Assembly: GCF_049546785.1 (NCBI RefSeq) | Contig: NZ_JBMWAN010000002.1 | Span: forward strand, 558,001 to 622,000 | Source of the DNA: Nitrospira_D sp035465795 | GTDB taxonomy: Bacteria > Nitrospirota > Nitrospiria > Nitrospirales > Nitrospiraceae | DNA: 64,000 bases | Direction: 5' to 3' | In this document: in pieces, positions 52,140-60,911 of the stretch | How positions within the stretch are numbered: position 1 is the stretch's first letter | Layout of the letters: every line of letters begins with the position of its first letter | Notes under the pieces: generated by a model | Told to the model about the DNA's origin: nothing | Database searches by the model: none | The model's input: only the letters and a program-made list of their open reading frames with translations | Program-made: the position numbers and the translations under genes

Positions 52140-52296
52140 CAGGATGCTCAAAAAGGCCGTCCGGCAAGGCCGCAGCAAGCGAAGAGGCGAATCGTACTCT
52201 CTGCCGTCCGGTGAGCCTCTGAGCGTGGCGACCTGCCTGCGCGAAGCGCTTCGGCGAAGGCAGGGAACGAAGCTGGCGGACTTTTTCAGCATCCTG
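52140..52296. mobile_element. MITE-like element, copy 2
   Basis: About 157 bases with ends AGGATGCTCAAAAAGGCCGT and GCGGACTTTTTCAGCATCCT, which are inverted repeats of each other with few mismatches. The interior matches copy 1 at 41.5 kb and carries about 33 extra bases (around 52231-52263). The right end abuts the TAG stop of the leftward lipoprotein gene at 52297. No open frame for a transposase. Confidence 0.8.
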
Positions 52297-52767
52297 CTAA
52301 GGAGCTGGCGGGGTATCGCTCAAACTCGCATGCGACGACTTCCTGGTGAGATGAAATGTGCCGCCTTTTTCGGTGGGCGCCTGGTTGGCCCCGATCCTGG
52401 TGTACCACCATCGACCTTCACCCTCGGTATAGTCCGGTGAAAGCTCCACGGTAAATCCACCCTCACGATCGTTCTCCCGCTGCACCCACATGCCCTGCCA
52501 GAGATGGCCGTTGAGCGCTTGAGTCTCAAAATGGCCGTCCTTCCAGGCGTAGGTCCCATTGCCCTGCTCGTCTAACCTCAGGGTGAGAACGGCTCCGTCT
52601 TCATATTCCCACTCGCCGGCAAGCACGCCGCGATCGCCCGGATCCTGGGACACCGCTGCCGGGGCATCCGGCGCCGGCAAGGGCCGGTGCATCTCTGTCG
52701 CAGCACAGGCTGAGATGAGGCCTGTGATAAGAATCAGCCCGGTGATAGATATTCGCCTGTCAGACAT
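52297..52767 (-). CDS. Lipoprotein of unknown function
   Basis: About 156 residues from the ATG at 52767. A signal peptide ends in the lipobox GLISAC (cysteine about residue 21). The mature part has LAGEWEYEDGAVLTLRLDEQ and GHLWQGMWVQRENDREGG, a beta-rich fold of an unnamed type. The stop codon touches the MITE-like element exactly, so the native C-terminus may have been changed by the insertion. It follows the aminotransferase in the opposite side of an intergenic gap of 93 bases. Confidence 0.75.
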   Translation of the reverse strand: MSDRRISITGLILITGLISACAATEMHRPLPAPDAPAAVSQDPGDRGVLAGEWEYEDGAVLTLRLDEQGNGTYAWKDGHFETQALNGHLWQGMWVQRENDREGGFTVELSPDYTEGEGRWWYTRIGANQAPTEKGGTFHLTRKSSHASLSDTPPAP

Positions 52768-52860
52768 AGCTTGTTCGCCTCCGAAACGACCCAATCAAGC
52801 TACCATGCGAATAGCCGATGGACAAGGTGCCGGGGTAAGCACAGACCGCGCAGACTTGGG

Positions 52861-54018
52861 TCAGCAGAGTTTCTCGAACCGGCGGCAGGCCTCGTCGAGA
52901 TCGACATCGGTCTTGGCATAACTGAACCGGAGGAACCGGGCCCCTTCCGGTCCGGAGAAGAAGGCTTCCCCGGGGACCCCTGCCACACCGATTTTGTCCA
53001 ACAACGACATGGCCCGCTCTTTTCCCGTCGTCCCCGGCAAGCTCGACACGTCGGCCAGCACGTAGTAGGCCCCTTGCGGTATTGAGGGAGTCAGTCCCGC
53101 GCGCGTCAGCACCGCGCAAAATCGATCCCGCTTCCGCTGGAACTCCCGAGCCATCTGGCGATAGAACGATTCCGGCAGCTCGGTGATGCCGGCCGCCACG
53201 CCCATCTGCAAGGGCGCGGGCGCGCAGACATAGAGCAGATCGTTCATCGCCCCGATGAGCTGCGCCCAGCGCTCCGCCGCCACACTGTAGCCGATCCGCC
53301 ATCCGGTGATACTGAAGGTTTTCGAGTAACCGCCGATCGTAATCGTCCGCTCGGCCATGTCGGGCAACGTCGCGATGCTGATGTGCCGACGACCGTCGTA
53401 AAGAAAATATTCGTAAATCTCATCCGTGAACACAAAGAGATCATGGCGCTTCGCGATCGCCGCAATCCCTTCCAGCTCCGCGCGCGAGTAGACTTTTCCG
53501 GACGGGTTGCCGGGGCTGTTCACGACGATCGCCCTGGTCCGATCCGTCACGGCCCCCGCCACGTCGTCGAGCGAGAACGTCCATTCCGGCGCCTGCATCC
53601 GCACCACCACCGGCACGGCTTCAACCGCATGGAGCGCCGTCAGGTGATACTGATAATAGGGCTCGAACAGGATGACTTCGTCGCCCGGATTCAAGAGCGC
53701 GGCACAGGCGCAATGGAACGACCCGGTAGCCCCGGCGCTGACGGTGATCTCCGTTTCCGGATTGGCCTCTATGCCGTTGTACTGTTCCAGCTTGTCCGCC
53801 AGCGCCTGCCGGAGTTCGGCCAGCCCGTCGAACCTCGTGTAGGTATTCACCCCGCGATCCATGGCCCGCTTTGCCCCATCGATGACCGGCAAGGGCACCG
53901 GCGTGTCGCACACCCCTTGGGCCATGTTGAGCCCTTTCGCCTTGGCACAAGCCTGGGTCATCGCCCGGATTTCTGATGGCCCGAGCTGCGCCATCCGCCG
54001 GTTGCCTGTCCGTTTCAT
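52861..54018 (-). CDS. PLP-dependent class I/II aminotransferase
   Basis: About 385 residues from the ATG at 54018, with AAGGAG five bases upstream. A fold-type I aminotransferase: GVCDTPVPLPVIDGAK, VSAGATGSFHCACAALLNPG, LFEPYYQYHL, VVNSPGNPSGKVYS and the lysine that binds PLP in GGYSKTFSITGWRIGY (residues about 230-245). RFLRFSYAKTDVDLDEA contains the substrate-carboxylate Arg. Substrate probably aspartate, kynurenine or methionine; the family is broad, so no symbol is given. Confidence 0.9.
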   Translation of the reverse strand: MKRTGNRRMAQLGPSEIRAMTQACAKAKGLNMAQGVCDTPVPLPVIDGAKRAMDRGVNTYTRFDGLAELRQALADKLEQYNGIEANPETEITVSAGATGSFHCACAALLNPGDEVILFEPYYQYHLTALHAVEAVPVVVRMQAPEWTFSLDDVAGAVTDRTRAIVVNSPGNPSGKVYSRAELEGIAAIAKRHDLFVFTDEIYEYFLYDGRRHISIATLPDMAERTITIGGYSKTFSITGWRIGYSVAAERWAQLIGAMNDLLYVCAPAPLQMGVAAGITELPESFYRQMAREFQRKRDRFCAVLTRAGLTPSIPQGAYYVLADVSSLPGTTGKERAMSLLDKIGVAGVPGEAFFSGPEGARFLRFSYAKTDVDLDEACRRFEKLC

Positions 54019-54100
54019 CGACACTCCTTCCCGCCTGTCGTTGCCCTGCTATATTTCATACTACGCTCATTTTTCGCAGAGCCGCCGCCGAAGGTCAACT

Positions 54101-54166
54101 CTCCGGCGGGTACAGCCCCCCGGAGCCTTAGTGGCCTCCTCCCCCCTAACGGAGGTACCCCCTCCG
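54101..54166. promoter_or_regulatory. Structured leader upstream of PilZ gene
   Basis: Two consecutive hairpins: CTCCGG with CCGGAG (54101-54125), and CGGAGG with CCTCCG (54150-54166). A third CCTCC at 54135-54139 could pair with the same GGAGG at 54151-54155, so the second hairpin has a mutually exclusive alternative. It lies 66 bases before the PilZ start. The form suggests a switch or attenuator; no known riboswitch class was recognised. Confidence 0.4.
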
Positions 54167-54232
54167 GGGAAGGCGCAACGTGCGGGAACGAGATAGGCTT
54201 TCCTTAAGCGAGGTTTCTGGAAGGAGCGACGA

Positions 54233-54592
54233 ATGCCACTGCACCATCAACCTTCTCCCGGACAAGGCACCGGCGAAGATCCCCACAAGGACCGTCGAGG
54301 AAGGAGAATCCCCTTTTCCTGCCGCCTGTTCTTCTTCGGTGACGACGATTTCGAGGGCGAAGCTGCCTTGCTCGACCTGTCCGCGAACGGCTGCCGCGCC
54401 AGCTCGTCGATCCCCGTCGAGAAGGGGATGCTGCTGCGCCTGTCTCTGTTTCTCTCCGACCATCGATGGCCGCTACGGATCAATGAAGCCGTCGTTCGCT
54501 GGATCGATGGGGAGGAGTTCGGGCTGGAGTTCGTCAACATCACCATGGCTCAGCGGGAACGGCTGAGAACCCTGGTGATGAAAGTAAAATAG
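54233..54592 (+). CDS. PilZ-domain protein
   Basis: This 119-residue protein starts behind GGAAGGAG. The first about 20 residues are polar; the rest is a PilZ domain with HKDRRGRRIPFSCRLFFFG (arginine motif), LLDLSANGCRASSS (D-x-S-x-x-G) and EFGLEFVNITMAQRERLRTL. It is the third single-domain PilZ protein in the window, after 31.3 and 32.1 kb; c-di-GMP binding is likely. Confidence 0.87.
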   Translation: MPLHHQPSPGQGTGEDPHKDRRGRRIPFSCRLFFFGDDDFEGEAALLDLSANGCRASSSIPVEKGMLLRLSLFLSDHRWPLRINEAVVRWIDGEEFGLEFVNITMAQRERLRTLVMKVK

Positions 54593-54679
54593 CCGCATCA
54601 GCCGGTCGCCCTGTGCGTCATTCCCCGCCGCGACCGAACCGGACAACCGCGTAGACCTGATGGCCGGAACGAGCCGGTC

Positions 54680-55303
54680 CTACGGATTCCCCCACAGTTC
54701 TTCCAACCGTTGGGCCCGCCCGCAGTTGAATTTGTAGAACTTATACCGGACCGGGTTCTTTTTGTAGAAATCCTGATGATAGTCCTCGGCAGGATAAAAC
54801 ACGGATGCGGGAACGATCTGCGTCACAATCGGTCCGGCGAAACGCTTCGCCTGTTCGAGCGCCTTTTTTGAGTCCTCCGCCAATTTCTGTTCCTCCACAG
54901 TACTCGGGAAAATCGCCGCCCGGTACTGATTCCCCTGGTCACAGAACTGCGCATTGGGTGTGAGCGGGTCCACGTTGTGCCAGAAGGCGTCCAGGAGTTT
55001 CTGGTAGCTCACCCTGGCCGGATCGTAGGTCACCTCGACCGATTCGGCATGGCCGGTCTTTCCCGCCGACACCTGTTCGTAGGTCGGATTGGCCGCGGTT
55101 CCGCCCATGTAGCCGGAGACGGCGGAGAGCACGCCATCCACTTTCTCAAAGGCCTCCTCCATGCACCAAAAACATCCGCCGGCAAAGTAGGCCTTGGCCG
55201 GAGCGGATGCCGCTGTCGCTGCCGGAGAGAGCCACCCGATCCCTCCTCCGAAAACAATGATGAGTGCCGCACAGACACCGGTGACGGAGCCCCGCAGTTT
55301 CAT
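54680..55303 (-). CDS. msrA: Exported peptide methionine sulfoxide reductase A
   Basis: 207 residues from the ATG at 55303, with AGAGGAG upstream. A signal peptide (LIIVFGGGIGWLSPAATAAS) implies periplasmic repair of oxidised methionine, unlike the cytosolic MsrA of E. coli. The catalytic motif is AGGCFWCMEEAFEKVDGVLS. Other blocks are VSGYMGGTAANPTYEQVSAG, HAESVEVTYDP, FWHNVDP and AEDYHQDFYKKNPVRYKFYK. A C-terminal Cys (KFNCGRA) may resolve the disulfide. No MsrB is adjacent. Confidence 0.95.
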   Translation of the reverse strand: MKLRGSVTGVCAALIIVFGGGIGWLSPAATAASAPAKAYFAGGCFWCMEEAFEKVDGVLSAVSGYMGGTAANPTYEQVSAGKTGHAESVEVTYDPARVSYQKLLDAFWHNVDPLTPNAQFCDQGNQYRAAIFPSTVEEQKLAEDSKKALEQAKRFAGPIVTQIVPASVFYPAEDYHQDFYKKNPVRYKFYKFNCGRAQRLEELWGNP

Positions 55304-55479
55304 AGACAGCATCTCCTCTCGTGATCGGCCAGACCCGCCGCCAGGCCCGTACATTCTATTACGGAGATCGTGCTCCGTCGGATGTGGCAAATCACGATCC
55401 GCGCGGGACGAGTGGGGGAGTGGTCGGCATATGACTGGAGAAACAGAGTGGCTCTGGTCGTCAGGCCCTTGCGCCGGGA

Positions 55480-56022
55480 TTACATCGAGAGTTCCTGGTA
55501 TTCAACCGGCTCTTCCGATCGAACAGGCCGCTTGCCGCCGCCCATCTGCTTCATGATGAGCTCGATCGCCTCCTCCGGCGAGGAGGCCACGGAGACCTGC
55601 CGCTTGCCGAGCTTGCGAAAGAACGCCACATCGGCGGGGGACGCCTCCACCAGGATGACGGGCTTCCCCGCCTTCACCGCCAGCGCCACCTCGGACACGG
55701 TCCCCGACCCGCTCAACCCGCAGGCGACGACGACATGGCTCGTCAACACATTGATGTTGTTGCGGGCGTTGCCCATCTCCGTGATGATCGGCACATCGAC
55801 ATGCCGCGACACGTTGTCCTTTGCCGTGGGCAAGATCCCGACCGTGAGGCTGCCCCCAACCCGTTTCGCGCCCTCGCAGGCGGCGTCCATCACGCCCACG
55901 TCGCGCCCGCCGGTCAGCACGACCCACCCCCGCCGCGCGATAAATTCTCCCAGCACCCGCGCATTGTCCAAGTCCTTCTTCTTGGCCTTGGCCGGCCCCA
56001 TCACTCCGACGATAAATCGCAT
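55480..56022 (-). CDS. TIGR00725/LOG-like Rossmann-fold (SLOG) protein
   Basis: 180 residues from the ATG at 56022 with GGGAG upstream. The SLOG superfamily pattern is visible: RFIVGVMGPAKAKKKDLDNA, WVVLTGGRDVGVMDAACEGA (G-G-R-D-x-G-V-M-D-A) and VACGLSGSGTVSEVALAV (G-x-G-T-x-x-E). Lysine-decarboxylase-like labels of this group are historical; the true activity may be nucleotide-related phosphoribohydrolase, or it may be a sensor. Downstream of the TPR gene by 26 bases, probably one transcript. Confidence 0.85.
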   Translation of the reverse strand: MRFIVGVMGPAKAKKKDLDNARVLGEFIARRGWVVLTGGRDVGVMDAACEGAKRVGGSLTVGILPTAKDNVSRHVDVPIITEMGNARNNINVLTSHVVVACGLSGSGTVSEVALAVKAGKPVILVEASPADVAFFRKLGKRQVSVASSPEEAIELIMKQMGGGKRPVRSEEPVEYQELSM

Positions 56023-56048
56023 ACTGCTCCCGTTCCTCACAGATTCGC

Positions 56049-57821
56049 TCAAAACCGCGACGCGGCTAATGTGACATCGGTATGAGCCCAGGCAGACGTG
56101 AATTGTTGTTCAACGGCGTCGGCCTCGCTCCCCTTCTGCTGCGCCCGCAGGCTCTGGCTCAACCCGAACAAGCTCCACCCGTTGTTCGGGTTGCGCTGAA
56201 GGTCCGCCCGATAGACCCGCTCAGCCTCTCCCGGCTGACCGGCCAGCAACAGGATCGCACCCAGATAGTGGCGCACGGGAATCGGCCAGTAGGGAGGCTC
56301 CATATACGGGAGCGCCTCTTCCAGCTGCACCCCTTCCCGTAGGATCTTGATCGCGTCGTCATAATGCTTCTTGCGCGCGGCAATGTCACCCGCCAGCAAC
56401 CGTTCCGCGATATTCAGCAGGGTCCGCTCCGTCTTCTGCTCTGGGCTCCGGTCGCGCCGGAACTGCTTCGCCAGCCCCGCCAGCACAAAGTGCTCGCCTT
56501 CCGCTCCGGGAATCCGGCCGGTCGCCGCCAGGGCCAATCCCCGGCCCATCCGCCAGATGCCCCCATGAAACCGCAACCCTTTGGCCGGAACCGGTTCCTG
56601 CAGCAAGTCCTCCCACCGGCCGAACCGGATGAGCGAAAAGAGCGGCGTCGGAAGATAGAACTCCTTCCATGTGTCTTTTCGCGCTTCGCCTTCGGTAATC
56701 GTCCCGGTCAACTCCCGCGCGACCTTCAGGGCTTCCCCCTGGCGGCCTTCCATGGCGAGCGATGCCCAGAGAAAGTGCAGATTGTGGGTGTAGTAACCGT
56801 CGGCATACTCGCCGGTCAGGTCGCGCCCTGACAGGTAGGTCTTGTCCACCTGCACCGCATCGGCGTTCCGCTCCGCCGCCTCATGATACTGTCCGAGACG
56901 GATATAGATATGAGAGGGCATGTGCACGAGGTGGCCGGCACCGGGCATGAGGCCGGGCAGACGCTCGGCGCAGGCCAGGGCTCGCTCGGGTTTCGGCGAA
57001 GCTTCCACGGCATGAATGTAATAGTGGCAGGCCCCCGGATGGTCAGGATGCCGGGCGAGCACCGATTCCAGCGTCGAGACGATTTCCTCGGTCCCCGGTT
57101 GCGGCCGTCCGTCAGCCGTCCAAAAATCCCAGGGGCGCAGATCCATCAGCGCTTCGGCGAAGAGCGTCCCGGCATCCGGATCGTGGGGCGACTGCTGCCA
57201 CAGGGTCCGCATGGCGGACGCATAGGCCTTATCGAGCGCCGGGCGGGATCCGCCCTTCGCACTGTACCGCTTGCTCAAGGCCTCGATGTACCGTTGCTCC
57301 GCGGGACTGACGCGGCCGGCCTGCGCCCGGGCGTTCTGCAACGCGGCCCACGCGCGGCGCTCATCGGCCTTGGCCATCGGCGCGTTGATATTGGGCCCCA
57401 AAGCCAGGGCAATGCCCCAATAGGCCATCGCGGCGGTCGAGTCGCGGCGGGCCGCTTCCTCGAAGGCCAGAATCGCCTCCTCATGATTGAACGCATAGAG
57501 CCAGCGCAGCCCTTGATCGAAATACTGCTGCGCCTGTTCCGACCTCGTCGTGATCGGATGGTGGAGAGACCCGAGATTTGCAAAAAGCGGAACCGCATCG
57601 GGAGACGCGTTGGCGACGGTGCCGGCGCACACGATGGCCACACAGAGCATCGCGCCGGTAACCAGGCGTCCGGCACAACTCAGCCGGCGCGCGAGTCGGG
57701 GCAGACTGAACCGTGATCTGGCAAGGACCGGGCGAGGATCAATCGGTGTGGTAATCAATGTTGCGAATGAGAACCGCTCGTTCACGATCGTCCAAAAAGA
57801 CTTCGATCCTGTCTCCGACAT
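56049..57821 (-). CDS. Exported TPR-repeat protein
   Basis: A frame of 590 residues. The start is uncertain: the ATG at 57821 overlaps the upstream lipoprotein gene by 83 bases, and the ATG at 57653 begins directly at the hydrophobic core. Residues about 35-72 look like a signal peptide (AMLCVAIVCAGTVANAS). The mature protein has TPR helices, e.g. QAQQYFDQGLRWLYAFNHEE and AMAYWGIALALGPNINAPMA near the N-terminus and YRADLQRNPNNGWSLFGLSQ near the C-terminus. H-P-G-A-C-H-Y-Y-I-H and HMPSHIYIRLG are conserved His blocks in this family. No enzyme activity is assigned. Confidence 0.82.
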   Translation of the reverse strand: MSETGSKSFWTIVNERFSFATLITTPIDPRPVLARSRFSLPRLARRLSCAGRLVTGAMLCVAIVCAGTVANASPDAVPLFANLGSLHHPITTRSEQAQQYFDQGLRWLYAFNHEEAILAFEEAARRDSTAAMAYWGIALALGPNINAPMAKADERRAWAALQNARAQAGRVSPAEQRYIEALSKRYSAKGGSRPALDKAYASAMRTLWQQSPHDPDAGTLFAEALMDLRPWDFWTADGRPQPGTEEIVSTLESVLARHPDHPGACHYYIHAVEASPKPERALACAERLPGLMPGAGHLVHMPSHIYIRLGQYHEAAERNADAVQVDKTYLSGRDLTGEYADGYYTHNLHFLWASLAMEGRQGEALKVARELTGTITEGEARKDTWKEFYLPTPLFSLIRFGRWEDLLQEPVPAKGLRFHGGIWRMGRGLALAATGRIPGAEGEHFVLAGLAKQFRRDRSPEQKTERTLLNIAERLLAGDIAARKKHYDDAIKILREGVQLEEALPYMEPPYWPIPVRHYLGAILLLAGQPGEAERVYRADLQRNPNNGWSLFGLSQSLRAQQKGSEADAVEQQFTSAWAHTDVTLAASRF

Positions 57822-58098
57822 GGGCAGGCCGGTCGATGCGGGTATTTTCGTCTAACGCCACACGACGCTCGGTATCATCCGGGAGACGAATCACATAGGC
57901 CCCGCCTTCGATCGCCAGTACATACCCCTTTGTGGCATGCCTGCCCGCCGGTTGAGCCGGAAGGAGGTGGCCGTCGGAATGGGCGCCCAGGGTGCCCCGG
58001 ACTATCCCCAAACCGAGGGACTCTTCCCTGCCGCTTCCTCCTGACGCGCACCCGGCAAGAACCAGGACATAGACGGCAATGACGAGACCCCTGCTCAT
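57739..58098 (-). CDS. Small lipoprotein
   Basis: This 119-residue protein has a signal peptide ending in the lipobox LVLAGC (cysteine about residue 17). The mature part has KGYVLAIEGGAYVIRLPDDT and HVGDRIEVFLDDRERAV, a small beta-barrel pattern seen in periplasmic proteins of unknown role. It overlaps the possible start of the TPR gene. Confidence 0.75.
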   Translation of the reverse strand: MSRGLVIAVYVLVLAGCASGGSGREESLGLGIVRGTLGAHSDGHLLPAQPAGRHATKGYVLAIEGGAYVIRLPDDTERRVALDENTRIDRPAHVGDRIEVFLDDRERAVLIRNIDYHTD

Positions 58099-58115
58099 AA
58101 GCGATGTGCCCCCGC

Positions 58116-58823
58116 TTACAGGTTGAGCGCCGGCTTCTGAGAGGCCTTTTGTAAACCAGCGGCGACGGTGGCGCTCGTCTTGGCAGCCCGCGCGACTCTG
58201 GCTTTCTTCGGAGGGGGAGGCGCCAGTGACGCCGCAAGGATCGGCATCTGCCGGGTCTCCATTTCCTGGCCCAAATATCTCAGCACCTGTTGCTGCGACC
58301 CCACCAGCGCTTTCAGCTCTTGCAGTTGCGCCGACAACCGCGCCACTTCCTGCCGTTGGGTCAGAAGTTCGGTGCGTAACGCCGCCACGTCTTCGAGAGA
58401 GACTGATTCGACGGCGGTCTCAGCCGGCTCCGGAACCGTGAACGTCAGCGGGACAGGCGGGCGAGGGGCCGGAACCGGTCTGTCGAGCGGAGCGGCGGCA
58501 ACCGTCCCTTCAATGCCTCCGGGAAAATCATCGGAAGTCACAGCAGCCGAACTTTCAACAGGCTCCGCCTTACCGTGCATCCTTTCCCAGGCCCGGTTGA
58601 GGAACGAGCTACCGGTCATCTTGCTTTCGACGAACGACGCCACCTTGCGACCGAGCTGGCCTAGCTGCACGACCATCTCGGCGACCCGGCGGAAGCAGAT
58701 GGCTCCTGATTCTCTCACGTTCTCGCCAAATGATCGTTTTTCAGTCCGTGCGGCGGAAATCTGTTCCGGGGTCGGAATGCGCGCGATCAGGTTGATGGGA
58801 GCGTCGCTAAACCGGCGGGACAT
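58116..58823 (-). CDS. Hypothetical protein with coiled-coil and basic tail
   Basis: 235 residues from the ATG at 58823, with AAGGAGG seven bases upstream. The first 70 residues are helical with MVVQLGQLGRKVASFVESK. The middle is Pro/Ala-rich (VPAPRPPVPLTF). A coiled-coil (LRTELLTQRQEVARLSAQLQ) occupies about 148-185, and the C-terminus is Ala/Lys-rich (KKARVARAAKTSATVAA), reminiscent of nucleoid-binding tails. No known family. Confidence 0.7.
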   Translation of the reverse strand: MSRRFSDAPINLIARIPTPEQISAARTEKRSFGENVRESGAICFRRVAEMVVQLGQLGRKVASFVESKMTGSSFLNRAWERMHGKAEPVESSAAVTSDDFPGGIEGTVAAAPLDRPVPAPRPPVPLTFTVPEPAETAVESVSLEDVAALRTELLTQRQEVARLSAQLQELKALVGSQQQVLRYLGQEMETRQMPILAASLAPPPPKKARVARAAKTSATVAAGLQKASQKPALNL

Positions 58824-59567
58824 GGGAAGACCTCCTTGCTGAGCGGCGGACCATCCAGAGCGCCGAGGCACCGTGTAGCTTGTCACGACAATCTGATTGG
58901 AGGGACGCGAATATCCTGTGGGTTCGGCACCGTCAGGGGCGAACCGACCGGCCCACTACGTAATTCTCTACTCCTGCCACCCTGACGAGTCAATGGTTTT
59001 TCCGATTAACAGGAAAATAAGAGGTTCTACTTGGATCCCAAAGGCTAAGGCCGAGAATATGGCAACACCGGAAAGTTGTATTTCCAGGGAAAGATCCGGA
59101 CTGGGTCCACTGTATTTCCCCCTGCCTTCGCTAACACAGGGCGCAACCCTGTTCCGTCCACGCTCCTCCGTTCACGACCGTTCAGTCAAACCATGGTTTC
59201 TGACACCATTCGCAAGGACATCAACGGGTTAGAGTTACGGCCATGCTCATGCCCGACCTCACCGTTCTTGTTTGGCTAAAAAATCGCCCTGCTAGGGGGG
59301 AATTTGGCGGAGGAGGCGAGGTTTGAAGCCCAACAGGACCAGAGACTATAGGACTCGATCGTATCTCATCGGTTCGTTCTCAATCACTTACAGAGGAGTC
59401 TGAGGCAGGGAAGGAACCGGTCAAACCTGATCGAACCAGATAGTTCTGCCACAGTCTGGCCACAGTGAGCGTGATGATATAGTTGCGCCGGGTGGTAACC
59501 AGAATGAGCCCTATGAGTCCATGTAAACTGTGACCCATGAGTCAGTTCATTGAAGGTGTGGACCCTG
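58824..59567. other. Intergenic stretch with no supported gene
   Basis: In 744 bases I find no frame with a ribosome site and plausible composition; a 111-codon frame (58897-59232) looks random. The sequence is less GC-rich than its neighbours. It should hold the promoter of the leftward hypothetical gene on the left side. A short direct repeat, ATGAGTC, lies at 59512-59545. Confidence 0.5.
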
Positions 59568-60911
59568 CTAAAAGCACGTCACGCTGGAGAAGTGGAACTC
59601 CGGCAGGACGATGGCGGGGACCAGCATTTTGCCCGTTTCCGAGGTGACCGCTTCCATAGGCGCAGTCCAGGCGTCCACGTGCTGAAAGGCCCGCAGCGGG
59701 CTCTCGTGGAAACGGAAGTTCTTCACCGCCGAGACGATCTCGCCTTTTTCCACCAGAAACGTCCCGTCGCGCGTCATCCCCGTCAGGGTAAGGTCGGTCT
59801 GGTTCACGGTCCGGAGATACCAGAAGTTGGTGACGAGGATCGCCCGATCCGTCGATTTGATCAGTTGCGCGAGGGATCCGGCAGGCGTGCCCTCTAGGGA
59901 CAGACAGGGAGCCTCGATCGTCGGAATGACGCCGATCCGCTCCGCCTGCGCCGTAAACCGGTCGTAGAGGAGTTGTTGCAGGGCTCCGTGGCGGATCCAG
60001 CATGACGCGGTGGAGGGCAATCCCTCGGACGTAAAGCCGACGCCGAGGAGATCGGCGTGTCCCGGAGAATTGTCCAGCGAGATCCGCTTGTCGAGCATCC
60101 GCCGTTTTAACTTCCCGGCGAAGGGACTGGTTCCCTTCAAGTAGGACTTGGCGTCCAGCATCCAGATGATCCAGGACCAGAGACCGGCCACCGCCGCCGG
60201 TTCGAGAATGACCCGATAGCGGCCGGGAGGCAGCTCCTGCGGCTCAGCCCCCATTACCGCCTTGTGGATAGCAGAGAGCGTGCGCTCCTGCACCTTCAGC
60301 CGGTCGATGGACCGGTGCGCCGCCGAGGCCCAGCCGGTCGCGTCTCCGGATTGCACGGTGATGCTGAAACGCGCTTCCGTCCGTTCTTCGAACGAGCGCA
60401 GCCCCGTTCCCGCCGCCACGCCGACCGAGGCGCGGGATGACGAAAGAATCCCCGCCGCCGACAGGTTTTCCATCCGGCATTGGCCGATCGCTTCATTGGC
60501 ATATTCCAGGCGCACGGCCGGACCGGCTTTGATAGTCTCGCTGCGCGCCGCCGGACAGGCGCCGTATTCCTGAGGACCGACGGGCGGCAGGTATTCAGGA
60601 TCCTCGGGAGAAACGCGCGCAATGGCCTCCGCCCGCTTCACGGTCTCGCGCAACGAGCCGGCGGTAAAATCCGTCGTCGTGGCCGTTCCCTGCTGTTTTC
60701 CAAAGGCCACGGTCACCGCCACGCTCCCCCGGCGGGTATTCACATTTTGCACGACCTGGTTGTTGGCAAAGCGCGTGGTGCCGCCATCCTGATCCTGCAG
60801 CGTCACCAGGGTGTGGTCCGCCGTCGAGCACTTAAGGACCAGCTCGGCGATAAACTGAAACTCCTCGCGGCTGGTCATCTTCGGCCAGGGTTTGGCGCCG
60901 GTGGCCATCAT
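59568..60911 (-). CDS. TldD/PmbA family protein, TldE-like subunit
   Basis: 447 residues from the ATG at 60911, whose first bases overlap the stop of the upstream tldD-like gene (ATGA). TldE family pattern: RFANNQVVQNVNTRRGSVAV, AVAGLWSWIIWMLDAKSYLK, LGVGFTSEGLPSTASCWIRH and LTLTGMTRDGTFLVEKGEIV. It lacks the HExxxH motif found in TldD, as expected for the non-catalytic partner. TldD-TldE is a heterodimeric metalloprotease that trims peptides, for example microcin precursors and CcdA. Confidence 0.9.
   Translation of the reverse strand: MMATGAKPWPKMTSREEFQFIAELVLKCSTADHTLVTLQDQDGGTTRFANNQVVQNVNTRRGSVAVTVAFGKQQGTATTTDFTAGSLRETVKRAEAIARVSPEDPEYLPPVGPQEYGACPAARSETIKAGPAVRLEYANEAIGQCRMENLSAAGILSSSRASVGVAAGTGLRSFEERTEARFSITVQSGDATGWASAAHRSIDRLKVQERTLSAIHKAVMGAEPQELPPGRYRVILEPAAVAGLWSWIIWMLDAKSYLKGTSPFAGKLKRRMLDKRISLDNSPGHADLLGVGFTSEGLPSTASCWIRHGALQQLLYDRFTAQAERIGVIPTIEAPCLSLEGTPAGSLAQLIKSTDRAILVTNFWYLRTVNQTDLTLTGMTRDGTFLVEKGEIVSAVKNFRFHESPLRAFQHVDAWTAPMEAVTSETGKMLVPAIVLPEFHFSSVTCF

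Noticed and set aside
54061..54232. Known c-di-GMP (GEMM) riboswitch
   Set aside because: Some G/C-rich similarity, but the conserved core of the class could not be matched; only hairpins are reported.
58897..59232. 111-codon frame in the 58.8-59.6 kb gap
   Set aside because: No ribosome site, no motif, random-looking composition.
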